From positions 1 through 34,362 of the forward strand of contig DAOUBX010000272.1 in the NCBI GenBank assembly GCA_034432445.1: 34,362 nucleotides of DNA, read 5' to 3'. This document shows, piece after piece, positions 1-9,400 of the stretch. The notes beneath the pieces are model-generated. The model saw only the letters and a list, made by a program, of their open reading frames with translations. It was not told the DNA's origin and did not search any database. Position numbers and translations under genes: made by a program. Each line of letters opens with the position of its first letter. Positions within the stretch are counted from its first letter, which is position 1. The DNA comes from JANWYQ01 sp034432445. GTDB lineage: Bacteria > Chloroflexota > Anaerolineae > JAAEKA01.

Positions 1-266
1 AGGGCAAGGAGTACTTCGCCACCTGCGCCGGCTGCCACGGGCCAGAAGGCAAGGGCATCCAGGGCTTGGGCAAGGACATGACCACCAGCGAGTGGATCAA
101 GAGCCAGACCGACGAGCAGTTGTTGGCCTTCCTCAAGACCGGCCGGCCGGCCAGCGATCCGCTCAACACCACCGGCGTAGACATGCCCCCCAAGGGGGGC
201 AACCCGGCGCTGACCGACGAGCAACTGCTGGACATCATCGCTTTCATCCACAGCATCCAGCAGTAA
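1..266 (+). CDS. c-type cytochrome, class I, C-terminal part (5' end outside window)
   Basis: The frame is open from base 3 and ends at the TAA at 264-266. It carries a heme-binding CAGCH (CxxCH) motif about ten residues in, then a small helical domain. The segment VDMPPKGG offers the usual distal Met ligand, and a C-terminal helix (LLDIIAFIHSIQQ) is typical of the last helix of class I cytochrome c. Only one heme motif is visible. The missing upstream part could hold a signal peptide, a membrane anchor or a fused oxidase/reductase domain, so this may be a free cytochrome or the tail of a larger respiratory protein. It should act in electron transfer on the outer face of the cytoplasmic membrane. 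A terminator follows at 353-394, so it probably closes its own transcription unit. Confidence 0.8.
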   Translation, partial: GKEYFATCAGCHGPEGKGIQGLGKDMTTSEWIKSQTDEQLLAFLKTGRPASDPLNTTGVDMPPKGGNPALTDEQLLDIIAFIHSIQQ

Positions 267-352
267 AAAAAAACCGCGCACGCAGCAGTCGGTCCGTTAG
301 CGCTGCGGTCGAACGGGTTCCCCGCGGCCTGTCGACGCCTGACATGTAGCCC

Positions 353-394
353 AAGAGCTGCCAACTCTGCCCAGAGATGGCAGCTCTTTCTTTT
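353..394 (+). terminator. Rho-independent terminator after cytochrome gene
   Basis: An 11-bp perfect stem (AAGAGCTGCCA at 353-363 pairs with TGGCAGCTCTT at 378-388) with a 14-nt loop is followed by a T-rich tract (TTTCTTTT). It lies 87 bp after the cytochrome stop. The rest of the 267-508 gap shows no gene and no promoter that I can call with confidence. Confidence 0.85.
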
Positions 395-508
395 CGCGTC
401 GCCCGACTTTTCTGTTTTCTTCGGCCCCATGATAAACTGGGGACACCCTACACCGTAGCGTCCGATCTTCGTCGTCCCCTTGCATTTCTTTGTGAACAAG
501 GAGCAAGC

Positions 509-1564
509 ATGCGCATCATCCACTTCCTGCTCATCTTTTTGCCTGTGGCGATCCTCGCCGAGCTGCTGCACTGGCCGCCGCTGGTGATCTTCGGTGCCTC
601 AGCGCTGGCCGTGATCCCCCTGGCCGGCCTGCTGGGCGAGGCCACCGAGGTGCTGGCCGAGCAAGTTGGACCCCGCTTGGGCGGCCTGCTCAACGCCACC
701 CTGGGCAACGCCGCCGAGCTGATCATCACCATCATCGCCATCCGCGCCGGCAACCTGGCGCTGGTCAAAGCCTCGATCATCGGCTCGGTAATCGGCAACG
801 TCTTGCTGGTGCTGGGCTTCAGCATCCTGCTCGGCGGTCTGCGCCATGGCGTCCAGAAGTTCGACCGCGCCAACGCCGGCATCGACGCCACCATGCTCAT
901 CTTGGCCGTCATCGCTATCAGCGTGCCTTCGATTTTCAACGCCGCCATCGAACCCGACACCCTGCGCGTGGAGGAACTAAGCCTGACCACCGCAGCCGTC
1001 ATGCTCGTCATCTACGCTTTGTCCATCGTCTACCAGATGCGCCTCAAGACGCCGGAGAACGGCATCGGCGTGCCACCTGCACACACGGCGCCGCACTGGA
1101 AGCCCTCGATTGCGCTGGCCGTGCTCACGGCGTCGGTCGTGGGCATCGCCATCATGAGCGAGTTCCTGGTGGGCTCCGTCGAGCCGGTGACCGAGGCGCT
1201 GGGCATGAGCGAGTTCTTCGTCGGCATCATTGTCATCCCGCTGATCGGCAACGTCGCCGAGCACCTGGTGGCCGTGCAGGTGGCGCTGAAGAACCAGATG
1301 GACTTGAGCTTGAGCATCGCCAACGGCTCCAGCCTGCAGATTGCGCTCTTCGTGGCGCCGGTGTTGGTGTTCGTTTCGCTGCTGCTGGGCAACCCGCTCA
1401 CCCTGGAGTTCAACAACTTCGAGCTGATTGCGCTCACAGCCTCCGGCGTCATCGCCGCCTTGATCGCCGTAGATGGCCGCTCGAACTGGCTCGAAGGCGC
1501 CATGCTGCTGGCAGTATACCTGATTTTGGGCCTGGCCTTCTTCTTCCTGCCCGCAGGAAGTTGA
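509..1564 (+). CDS. Ca2+/H+ antiporter (CaCA superfamily, CAX type)
   Basis: The product is 351 aa and almost entirely hydrophobic, with about 10-11 membrane segments. The two conserved alpha-repeat motifs of CAX exchangers are present: GNAAELI with Glu70 and GNVAEHL with Glu251. These acidic residues form the ion site in characterised family members. An acidic patch (GLLGEATEVLAEQ) precedes the first repeat, as in CaxA/YfkE-type proteins. The expected role is export of cytosolic Ca2+ in exchange for protons. I chose the ATG at 509 because AAGGAG lies 5 nt upstream at 498-503 and the protein then starts directly in the first membrane helix; the frame is open further upstream. The gene follows a terminator and is read in the same direction as the next gene, 106 bp away. 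That gap holds a GC-rich hairpin (1606-1631) without a T-run. Confidence 0.9.
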   Translation: MRIIHFLLIFLPVAILAELLHWPPLVIFGASALAVIPLAGLLGEATEVLAEQVGPRLGGLLNATLGNAAELIITIIAIRAGNLALVKASIIGSVIGNVLLVLGFSILLGGLRHGVQKFDRANAGIDATMLILAVIAISVPSIFNAAIEPDTLRVEELSLTTAAVMLVIYALSIVYQMRLKTPENGIGVPPAHTAPHWKPSIALAVLTASVVGIAIMSEFLVGSVEPVTEALGMSEFFVGIIVIPLIGNVAEHLVAVQVALKNQMDLSLSIANGSSLQIALFVAPVLVFVSLLLGNPLTLEFNNFELIALTASGVIAALIAVDGRSNWLEGAMLLAVYLILGLAFFFLPAGS

Positions 1565-1670
1565 GGGTTCCCAGTTTCCTCAGTTCTTCCCGGTTCCTCT
1601 GTCCTCCCGCCGTTCAGAATCTACCGGCGGGCGGGGGGAAGCGGAGCAACCGGTCCAAAGGAGTTGTCCC

Positions 1671-3551
1671 ATGGGTTTCGTCTACGCTGGCAAGTACCTC
1701 CACATCGACCTGACCACGGGCCATGTCGCCGAGCGCGCCCTTGACGAGGCCGACGTGCGCGCTTATCTGCTGGGCAGCGGCTATGCGGCCAAGCTGTTCT
1801 ACGAGACCATGGATGCCCACCGGCCCTGGGACGACCCGGCCAGCCCGCTGCTGATCTTCAACGGCCTGCTCAGCGGCACCTTTGCCCCGACCGGCTGCCG
1901 CAGCTCATGGTGCGCTCGCTCGCCGTTGACCAACATCTGGGGCGAGAGCAACATGGGCGGCCACTGGGGCGCGGAGCTGCGCTTCACCGGCTACGATGGC
2001 CTGGCGATCACCGGCCGGGCAGAGCGACCGATGTATCTCTGGATCGACGGGACAGGCCAGGCGGACAGCGACTCTGGGCCGGCCAAGGTCGAACTGCGCG
2101 ACGCCGGCCACCTCTGGGGTCATAACCACTACGCCGTCTTCGACCAAGTGCGGGCAGAGACGGATGCCAAAGCCCAGGTAGCCTGCATTGGGGTGGCCGG
2201 CGAGCGGCTGGTGCGCTACGCAGGCGTGATGCAGGGCGGCATCGAGCACGCGCGCACGGCCGGTCGCGCCGGCATCGGCGCGGTCATGGGCAGCAAGAAC
2301 CTCAAGGCCATCGCTGTGCGCGGCCGCAAACGCCCCGAATACCACGACCCTCAGGGCTTCCGCAGCGTCGTCAAGGCGCAAAACGCCGTCATCAAGGACG
2401 GCGCCTATGGCCTGAGCATGCTCGGCACAGCCGGCAGCGTCCCCAACACAGAGAAGTACGGCGACCTGCCCCTGCGCAACTGGCGCGATGGCTCCTGGGA
2501 TCACGCCTATGCTATCAGCGGTCAGCGCATCGCCGAGACGATCTTCGAGAAGCACACCTTCTGCTTCGCCTGTCCCATCGGCTGCGGCAAAACGGTCCAG
2601 ATCGGCGAAGGCCCCTACGCAGGCACGCGCGGCCATGGCCCGGAATACGAGACCCTCGGCGGGTTCGGCGGTCTGCTGCTCAACAGCGACCTAGAGAGCA
2701 TCTGTCACATCAACATGCTCTGCAACGACTATGGCCTGGACACCATTAGCACCTCGGCCTGCATCGCCTTTGCCACAGAGGCTGTGGAGCAGGGGCTGCT
2801 AAGCCGTGAGGACGTGGACGGCCTCGATCTCACGTGGGGCAACGCCGAGGCCATCGTAGCCTGTGTGCACAAGATCGGTCGGCGAGAGGGGATCGGCGAC
2901 TTCCTGGCCGAGGGGATACGGCGCATGGTTGAGCGGCTTGGGCCGGCCGCGCAGCCGCTTGCCCTGCACGTCAAAGGCATGGAGATGCCCTATCACGACC
3001 CGCGCGCTTTCATCAGCATGGCCGTCAACTACGCCACGGCCAACCGCGGGGCTTGCCACATGGAGGCCATGACCTACTACGAGGGCTACGGCATCGAGAT
3101 CCCGGGCGTAGTCTACCGGCCTGGCGCCGACCACTGGCAGGCGCGGCTGCAAAGCGAGGGCAGCGGCACCATGGCCGCCCACTACCAGAACTTCCAGAGC
3201 GTCTACAATCCCCTGGGGCTGTGCAAATTCATCGAGCGGGGCGCTATGGGGCCGGAACAGTTGGCGAATCTGGTAAACCAGGCCCTGGGCTGGGGCTGGA
3301 CGGTCGAGGACGTATGGCGCACAGGCGAGCGCCTGTTCAACTTGAAGCGGTTGATCAACGTCCGCTACGGTGTCACCGCTGCCGATGACGAGCTGCCGGA
3401 ACGCCTCGCCACCCTGCCGCGGCCCAGCGGCGGCGCTGCCGGCGTGCTGCCCGACATGGCGCTCATGCTGGCCGAGTACTACACCGCGCGCGGCTGGGAT
3501 CCGCTGACCGGCGCGCCGCAACCGGAGCGGCTCGAGACGTTGGGATTGTGA
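1671..3551 (+). CDS. aldehyde ferredoxin oxidoreductase family protein (tungsten/molybdenum bis-pyranopterin)
   Basis: The 626-aa product matches the usual length of the AOR family. The N-terminal GKYLHIDLTTG is the family signature. The [4Fe-4S] ligands are Cys298, Cys301 and Cys305 (CFACPIGC), with the fourth at Cys518 (LGLCKF). Pterin-contact segments resemble the family, for example GPEYETLGGFG and DYGLDTIST. Family members oxidise aldehydes to carboxylates and pass electrons to ferredoxin; the substrate cannot be read from the sequence. AAAGGAG at 1657-1663, 7 nt before the ATG, fixes the start. No ferredoxin-like AorA subunit, molybdopterin synthesis gene or tungstate transporter is adjacent, so it probably works with a general ferredoxin. 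It is cytoplasmic, with no signal peptide. Confidence 0.92.
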   Translation: MGFVYAGKYLHIDLTTGHVAERALDEADVRAYLLGSGYAAKLFYETMDAHRPWDDPASPLLIFNGLLSGTFAPTGCRSSWCARSPLTNIWGESNMGGHWGAELRFTGYDGLAITGRAERPMYLWIDGTGQADSDSGPAKVELRDAGHLWGHNHYAVFDQVRAETDAKAQVACIGVAGERLVRYAGVMQGGIEHARTAGRAGIGAVMGSKNLKAIAVRGRKRPEYHDPQGFRSVVKAQNAVIKDGAYGLSMLGTAGSVPNTEKYGDLPLRNWRDGSWDHAYAISGQRIAETIFEKHTFCFACPIGCGKTVQIGEGPYAGTRGHGPEYETLGGFGGLLLNSDLESICHINMLCNDYGLDTISTSACIAFATEAVEQGLLSREDVDGLDLTWGNAEAIVACVHKIGRREGIGDFLAEGIRRMVERLGPAAQPLALHVKGMEMPYHDPRAFISMAVNYATANRGACHMEAMTYYEGYGIEIPGVVYRPGADHWQARLQSEGSGTMAAHYQNFQSVYNPLGLCKFIERGAMGPEQLANLVNQALGWGWTVEDVWRTGERLFNLKRLINVRYGVTAADDELPERLATLPRPSGGAAGVLPDMALMLAEYYTARGWDPLTGAPQPERLETLGL

Positions 3552-3595
3552 ACCTACAACCGTTAGGGGGCGTGGAATAGTCGGTTGGAAAGCCT

Positions 3596-6274
3596 ATGGA
3601 TCCAGCACTCCTACGCCACACGCGGCGTCCCGCCCTCTTCCTGTTGCTCATCAGCGTCATGGCCGCTCTGGCGGCTGCGGCCTTCTGGCTATTGGGCGAC
3701 CTGCCCGCGCCCACGCCCGCTGCGCTGCAACCGATCCGCCCTAGCACGCTGATCTACGACCGTCGCGGCCGACTGCTGGCAGAGGTGATCGGCGCGCAGG
3801 GCAAGCAGGCGCCCCTGCCCTTTGCGGCGCTGCCGGCTGCGTGCTGGCAAGCGACGGTCGCGGTCGAGGACAGCCGCTTTTTCCACCATCCGGGCGTTGA
3901 TTTGCTGGCCATCGGCCGCGCAGTCTACCAAAACTGGCGCAGCGGCGGCATCGTCTCCGGCGCGTCGACCATCACCCAGCAACTGGCGCGCAACACGCTC
4001 ATGACGCCGGAAGAGCGCTACGAACCCTCCCTGCGCCGCAAGTTGCGCGAGGCTTGGCTGGCGCTGCAGATCGAGCTGCGCTACAGCAAACAGGAGATCC
4101 TGGCGTTCTACCTCAACCAGGTCTACTACGGCAACTTCGCCTACGGCCTGGAGGCGGCGGCGCAAGCCTACTTTGGCAAGCCGGCGCAGGAGCTCAACCT
4201 GGCCGAGTGCAGCCTGCTGGCCGGCCTGCTGCAAAACCCTGCCGTCTACAACCCGCTGCAAAACCTGGAAGCGGCCCGCTACCGCCAGGCAACCGTGCTC
4301 AACTTGATGGTGTTGCACGGTTATGTCGACAGAACTGAGGCCGAGCTGGCGCTGGCCGAGAACCTGCGCTTTGCCGCCACCCCCTTCCCCCTCGCTGCGC
4401 CGCACTTTGTCAGCTATGTGGAAGCGCAGCTAGAGCGGCTGGTAGCAGCGCAGAGGCTGGCGCGCGTCGAGCACGCGCACATGCCCACCCCGCTTGGGCA
4501 GAACGGTGCGCCGGCCGCCCACGCCGTGGACCCCGACCTCAGCGGCTTGCGCGTCTACACTACGCTCGACCTGGACTGGCAGCGCGCCGCCGAGGAGATC
4601 GTCGTGCGCCGGCTGGAGCAGCTACGACGGGAGAAAGATGCCCCAAGCGATCGCCGGGTCGACAACGCAGCCGTCGTCGTGTTAGAGCCCAACACCGGCG
4701 CCATTCGCACGATGGTGGGTAGCCCAGACTACTTCAACGCCGCCATCGACGGCGCAGTCAACGCTGCGGTGGCCTTGCGTCAGCCCGGCTCGGCGCTCAA
4801 GCCCATCACCTACGCCGCCGCCATGGATCCGCAGCGCGCTGCGGCTGCCGGTCGGCCACCCCTCACGGCGGCCACAGTCATCGCCGACGTGCGCACGGTC
4901 TTCCTGACCGCAGAGGGCGAACCCTATACGCCGGAGAACTACGACCGGGTTTGGCATGGACCGGTAAGCGCGCGCACAGCATTGGCCAGCTCCTACAACG
5001 TGCCAGCGGTCAAGGTCTTGCAGAGCATCGGCTTGGACGCATTGATAGACCAGGCACAACGACAGGGCATCACCACCTTTCGCGCCGACGGGCTGGGGCC
5101 GACCGCGCCGGCGCCCTATGGCCTGGCCCTCACCTTGGGCGGCGGCGAGGTTACCCTGCTGGAGCTAACCGGGGCCTATGCCGCCTTCGCCAACGGCGGC
5201 TACCGCGTCGAGCCTTACGCCATCGAGCGCGTGGAAGACGCCGCCGGACAGATCGTGTGGCAGATGGCGGAGTGTCGTGCCCCAGGGTGTCAAGGATCAC
5301 GTGGCCGCCGCGTCCTGGACGAGCGCGTCGCCTATCTGATCACCGACATTTTGAGCGATGACGATGCCCGCGCACCGAGCTTTGGCCGCGGCAGCGTGCT
5401 CAAGTTGAGCCGGCCGGCTGCAGTCAAGACCGGCACGACCACCGACTGGCGCGACAACTGGACGATCGGCTACACGCCTGACCTGGTAACCGGTGTGTGG
5501 GTGGGCAACGCCGACAACACGCCGATGCTGGGCGTCAGCGGCGTCAGCGGGGCCGGCCCAATCTGGCACGATGTGATGCTGATGGTGCACCACAATCTGC
5601 CCCCGCGCGCATTCAGCCAGCCGCCGGGCCTGGTGCGCGCCACGGTGTGCATCGACTCGGGGCTGTTGCCCACCCAATGGTGCCTGCGACGCCGCTCGGA
5701 GCTGTTCATAGCCGGCACCGAGCCGCGCGAGTTCGACACTGTCTACCGGCCGCTGGCCATTGATGTATGCGCCGGCACCGAGCAGACGCCCCGGCTGGCC
5801 GGCCCGGAGACGCCTGTGCAGTGCGTGGCCGAACGCGTTTACCGTGTTTACCCGCCAGAGCTGGCCGAGTGGGCGCTGGCGAACAACCTGCCGCAGCCGC
5901 CTGCAGCGGTGGACGGCCAACCATGGGCGGTGAGCGACGGGGCACCGCCTGCGGCCGTGCTCGCGGCAGTGCAGCCGAACGCAGGTCAGTCACCGTCGCT
6001 GAGCTTGAGCAGCCCCGACCCCAACGGTGTTTATCGCCTCTCGGACGCGCTGCCGGCCGACGTGCAGCAGCTACGGCTGGCGGTGCAGCCCAGCAGCGCA
6101 GCCTGGCAGCGGGTGATGTTCTACGTGGACGGCCAGGCCGTGGGCGCAGCAACAGCCGCGCCGTTCGAGGTCTGGTGGCCCTTGCAGCGCGGCAGCCATC
6201 AGATCAGCGCTTTGGCCCTCGACCCGGCCGGCCGGGAGGTCGCCAGCGAGGCAATTTGGATCGAAGTGAGATAA
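3596..6274 (+). CDS. pbpC: class A penicillin-binding protein, PBP1C type (glycosyltransferase/transpeptidase)
   Basis: The 892-aa product has an N-terminal membrane anchor at about residues 13-34. A GT51 glycosyltransferase domain follows, with catalytic Glu91 in EDSRFF, GASTITQQLARN and a RKLREAWLALQIE helix. The transpeptidase domain has Ser399/Lys402 (PGSALKP), Ser466-Tyr-Asn468 and Lys611-Thr-Gly613. A C-terminal Ig-like BiPBP_C domain (about 800-892) marks the PBP1C type, as does the adjacent alpha-2-macroglobulin. It polymerises and cross-links peptidoglycan outside the cytoplasmic membrane. The start is supported by GGAAAG 3 nt after a short gap and 5 nt before the ATG. All catalytic motifs are intact. 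A 111-bp mobile element now separates this gene from its partner; without it the gap would be 38 bp, which suggests the two formed an operon. Confidence 0.93.
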   Translation: MDPALLRHTRRPALFLLLISVMAALAAAAFWLLGDLPAPTPAALQPIRPSTLIYDRRGRLLAEVIGAQGKQAPLPFAALPAACWQATVAVEDSRFFHHPGVDLLAIGRAVYQNWRSGGIVSGASTITQQLARNTLMTPEERYEPSLRRKLREAWLALQIELRYSKQEILAFYLNQVYYGNFAYGLEAAAQAYFGKPAQELNLAECSLLAGLLQNPAVYNPLQNLEAARYRQATVLNLMVLHGYVDRTEAELALAENLRFAATPFPLAAPHFVSYVEAQLERLVAAQRLARVEHAHMPTPLGQNGAPAAHAVDPDLSGLRVYTTLDLDWQRAAEEIVVRRLEQLRREKDAPSDRRVDNAAVVVLEPNTGAIRTMVGSPDYFNAAIDGAVNAAVALRQPGSALKPITYAAAMDPQRAAAAGRPPLTAATVIADVRTVFLTAEGEPYTPENYDRVWHGPVSARTALASSYNVPAVKVLQSIGLDALIDQAQRQGITTFRADGLGPTAPAPYGLALTLGGGEVTLLELTGAYAAFANGGYRVEPYAIERVEDAAGQIVWQMAECRAPGCQGSRGRRVLDERVAYLITDILSDDDARAPSFGRGSVLKLSRPAAVKTGTTTDWRDNWTIGYTPDLVTGVWVGNADNTPMLGVSGVSGAGPIWHDVMLMVHHNLPPRAFSQPPGLVRATVCIDSGLLPTQWCLRRRSELFIAGTEPREFDTVYRPLAIDVCAGTEQTPRLAGPETPVQCVAERVYRVYPPELAEWALANNLPQPPAAVDGQPWAVSDGAPPAAVLAAVQPNAGQSPSLSLSSPDPNGVYRLSDALPADVQQLRLAVQPSSAAWQRVMFYVDGQAVGAATAAPFEVWWPLQRGSHQISALALDPAGREVASEAIWIEVR

Positions 6275-6297
6275 CCCCACATTGCTGTGTTCGAAGG

Positions 6298-6408
6298 GTA
6301 ACTACTCAGCCATAGGTGCCGGGCATTTGGATTCTGGTTTGCAAACGTGTCTGCGAGGCCAACCTAGGTCGCAAATCGCCTACAAATGCCCGGCACCTGA
6401 GCAGTTAC
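6298..6408 (+). mobile_element. 111-bp MITE, copy 1, with 8-bp target duplication
   Basis: Terminal inverted repeats are GTAACTACTCAG (left) and, read inward from the right end, GTAACTGCTCAG. Just inside lies a second inverted repeat of 16 bp (AGGTGCCGGGCATTTG against its complement). The element is flanked by perfect TTCGAAGG direct repeats at 6290-6297 and 6409-6416. It matches the copy at 12546-12656 at 108 of 111 positions. No transposase is encoded. Ends beginning GTAA and an 8-bp duplication are typical of the IS66 family, so mobilisation in trans by an IS66-type transposase is an inference. It lies 16 bp after the pbpC stop and 24 bp before the macroglobulin start, and the right-hand duplication forms part of that gene's purine-rich ribosome-binding region. 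Confidence 0.9.
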
Positions 6409-6431
6409 TTCGAAGGAAGAAAGGTGACATC

Positions 6432-9400
6432 ATGACAGTGCAAAGTCGCAAATCGTTCCTAATCATTGCAGCAGTCCTGGCGCTGGCGCTGCTGTTCACC
6501 GGCTGCAGTCGGCCGCAGGAGACGCCGGCGCCACAGCCCAGTCCCGCGCTCACCGTGGGGCCGCTCGTCGAAACGCCGGCGGTCGAGACAACCCCGACCC
6601 GTCCGGCAGCGCCGACGCCCGCCGTGCGCCCTGACCTGCCCCCTGTGGTGGTGGACACGACACCGGGCCGAGGCCAGGAGCACCCGCTGGACGCGCCGAT
6701 TCGCGTCCGTTTTGATCAGCCCATGGACCCCTCCAGCACAGGGACGGCCTTCACGATCGAGCCGGCCATCGAGGGAGAGGTGACTGTCGCCGACAACGAG
6801 CTGGTCTTCACGCCCGCGCAACCCCTGGCGCGCGGGGCATCCTATCGCTTTGCGGTGAGCGATCAGGCGCGCAGCCGAGGCGGCAAGGCACTGGCTGCGC
6901 CGGTGCAGGTACGCTTCAACGCGGTCGGCTTCTTGCAGGTCACCACCACGCAACCTGCCAACGGCAGCGAAGAGGTCTCGGTTGACACACCGATCACGGT
7001 CATCTTCAACCGTCCCGTGGTGCCGTTGACCGGCGTCGCACAGATGGCCGACCTGCCCCAGCCGCTGCGCTTCGATCCGCCCATCGCCGGCAAGGGCGAG
7101 TGGCTGAACACCAGCATTTACACCTTCCGGCCCGATCAACCCCTGGCCGGCGCCACCGCTTACCAAGTGACCGTCCCTGCTGGCCTGCAAGACACCAAGG
7201 GCAGCCTGCTGGCGGAGGACTTCGTGTTCAGCTTCCGCACGGCCAGCCCGCTCGTCACCGGCTTTGCGCCGGAGGGGACGTTGATTGCGCCTACGACGGC
7301 CATCACGCTCACTTTCAGCCAGCCGATGGACTCTGCCTCCACCGAAGCGGCCTTCAGCCTGCGCAAGGAGCGCGACGAGCAGCCGGTGGCCGGCGCCTTC
7401 ACCTGGTCGGCCGGCCAGCGCACCCTGCGCTTCCAGCCGGCGCAGCCGCTGGAGTACGCCACGCGCTATAGAGCGCAGGTCACCAGCGATGCCCGCTCCG
7501 CCAACGGCGCGGCCCAGTTGCGTGATGCTTATGTCAATGGCTTTGAGACCGCGCCCAGGCTGGCGCTCGTGCGTACAACGCCCTCGGATGGCCAGACCAA
7601 CGTAGCGCCGGAGACCAGCCTGATCGTGACTTTCCGCGGCATCGTGGACGAGAAGACGCTGGGCGCCGACGCCTTCACCATCATCCCCGAGCCGACCGGC
7701 GTGTTCAGCTACTACGCCAGCTGGGAAGGGCGGTGGCAGATCAGCTGGCCCATGCAGCCGCAGACCAACTACACGGTGACGCTCTCGGCCGCCATCAGCG
7801 ACATCTTCGGCAACCGCCTGGGCGATGACCGCGTTATCCGCTTCCAGACGGGCAACCGCAAGCCCTTCGCCCATCTGAACGTGCCCAACGACGTCGGCAC
7901 CTACAACGTCTACACCAACACGCTGATCGCCGCCAGCTATCGCAACGTCAGCAGCCTAGACTTTCAGCTCTACACGGTCAGCGAGAGCGACGCGCAGCGC
8001 TTGCTGGGATACAACCGCTGGGAGGCCCTGCGCACCTACCGGCCCAAGCAGGACGCCTTGATCCGCGCTTGGTCGGTTCCGGTCAGCCCGCCGGCCAACC
8101 AGAATGTCCTGCAGAAGATCCCGCTGGCCGCTGACGGCGGCCCACTGCCGGCCGGCATCTACTGGGTCGAGATGCGGGCGCCGGAGGTCAAGTACGGCGA
8201 CGGTGGGGAGAGCGGCCAGTTGCCCCCGCGCCATCTGCTGCTGGTCTCGCCGTTGAACCTGGTCACCAAGAAAACCGCCGACGAGATCCTCGTGTGGGCT
8301 ACAGACCTGCAAAGTGGCCAGCCCGTGCCCAACCTGCCGGTGCGGGTGACGGGTAGCGCCACGGCTGAGGGCGTGACCGACGGCGATGGCATCATGCGCG
8401 CGCCCATCAAGCAGAAAGATGTCTGGGAGCCGCTGGTGGTCTTCGCCGGCCAGCCGGGCGGCGCTTACGGTGTCGTCAGCACCGATTGGAGCAATGGGCT
8501 AGGGCCGTGGGACTTCGGCTTGATGAGCGAGTTTCCGCCGCCCACCTGGCAAGGCTATTTCTACACCGATCGACCGCTCTACCGCCCCGGTCAGACCATT
8601 TATTGGAAAGGTATCCTGCGCGCCGACAACGATGCGGTCTATCAGCTGCCGCCGGCCGGCGTTCAGGTGCGGGTTACCATCCGCAACCCACAGGGCGAGG
8701 TCATCTATGAAAAGCCCCACGAGCTGAGCCCCTTTGGCACGCTGCACGGCGAGCTGACGCTGGCCGAGGAGGCGCCGTTGGGCTACTACTACCTGGAAGG
8801 TAGCCTGATGGGCTTGCCACAGACGGACTTCATCCCCTCCTTCGGCATCGGCGTCCAGGTGGCCGAATACCGCAAGCCGGAGTTCGTGGCCGAGTTGACC
8901 ACCGACAAAGACGAATACCTGAACGGCGACACGATCCGGGCCACCGTCAAAGCTGAGTTCTTCTTCGGCGGCCCGGTGAGCAACGCTAAGGTGCGGTGGA
9001 CGGTGTTCACCGAGGACGCCTACTTCAACTACGACTATGCGCCCACCGGCCCGTGGTACAGCTTCAGCGACTTCACCGGCTGGGACTCGCGCGAGCAGCG
9101 GCGCTACGGCGGCGTGGTGGCCAGCGGCAGCGGCGTGACCGACAACCTGGGGCGCTTTACGTTCAGCATCCCGGCCGACATCGCTGATCGGCAGCAAAGC
9201 CAGCGCTTCACCATCGATGCCAGCATCACCGACCTGAACAACCAAGAGGTGGCCACCAGCGCCGGCGTGATCGTGCACAGGGGGCTGGTCTATGTCGGCG
9301 TGGCCCCGCGCAACTACGTGGCCAGCGCCGGCGCCGACAGCACGGTGGACGTGATCACCGTGGACTGGGACAGCCAAGCCGTGCCCAACCAAACAGTGAC

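Noticed and set aside
1606..1631. Terminator between the antiporter and AOR genes
   Set aside because: CCCGCCG/CGGCGGG forms a hairpin, but no T-run follows on either strand.
6282..6431. N-terminal extension of the macroglobulin through the mobile element
   Set aside because: The frame is open through the insertion, but the lipoprotein signal and ribosome-binding site clearly place the start at 6432.
6459..7874. Long open frame on the minus strand opposite the macroglobulin gene
   Set aside because: It is a GC-rich shadow of a well-supported gene, has no family features and no ribosome-binding site. The same applies to long frames opposite other genes, such as 10803-12134 and 28879-30399 on the minus strand and 19644-21185 on the plus strand.
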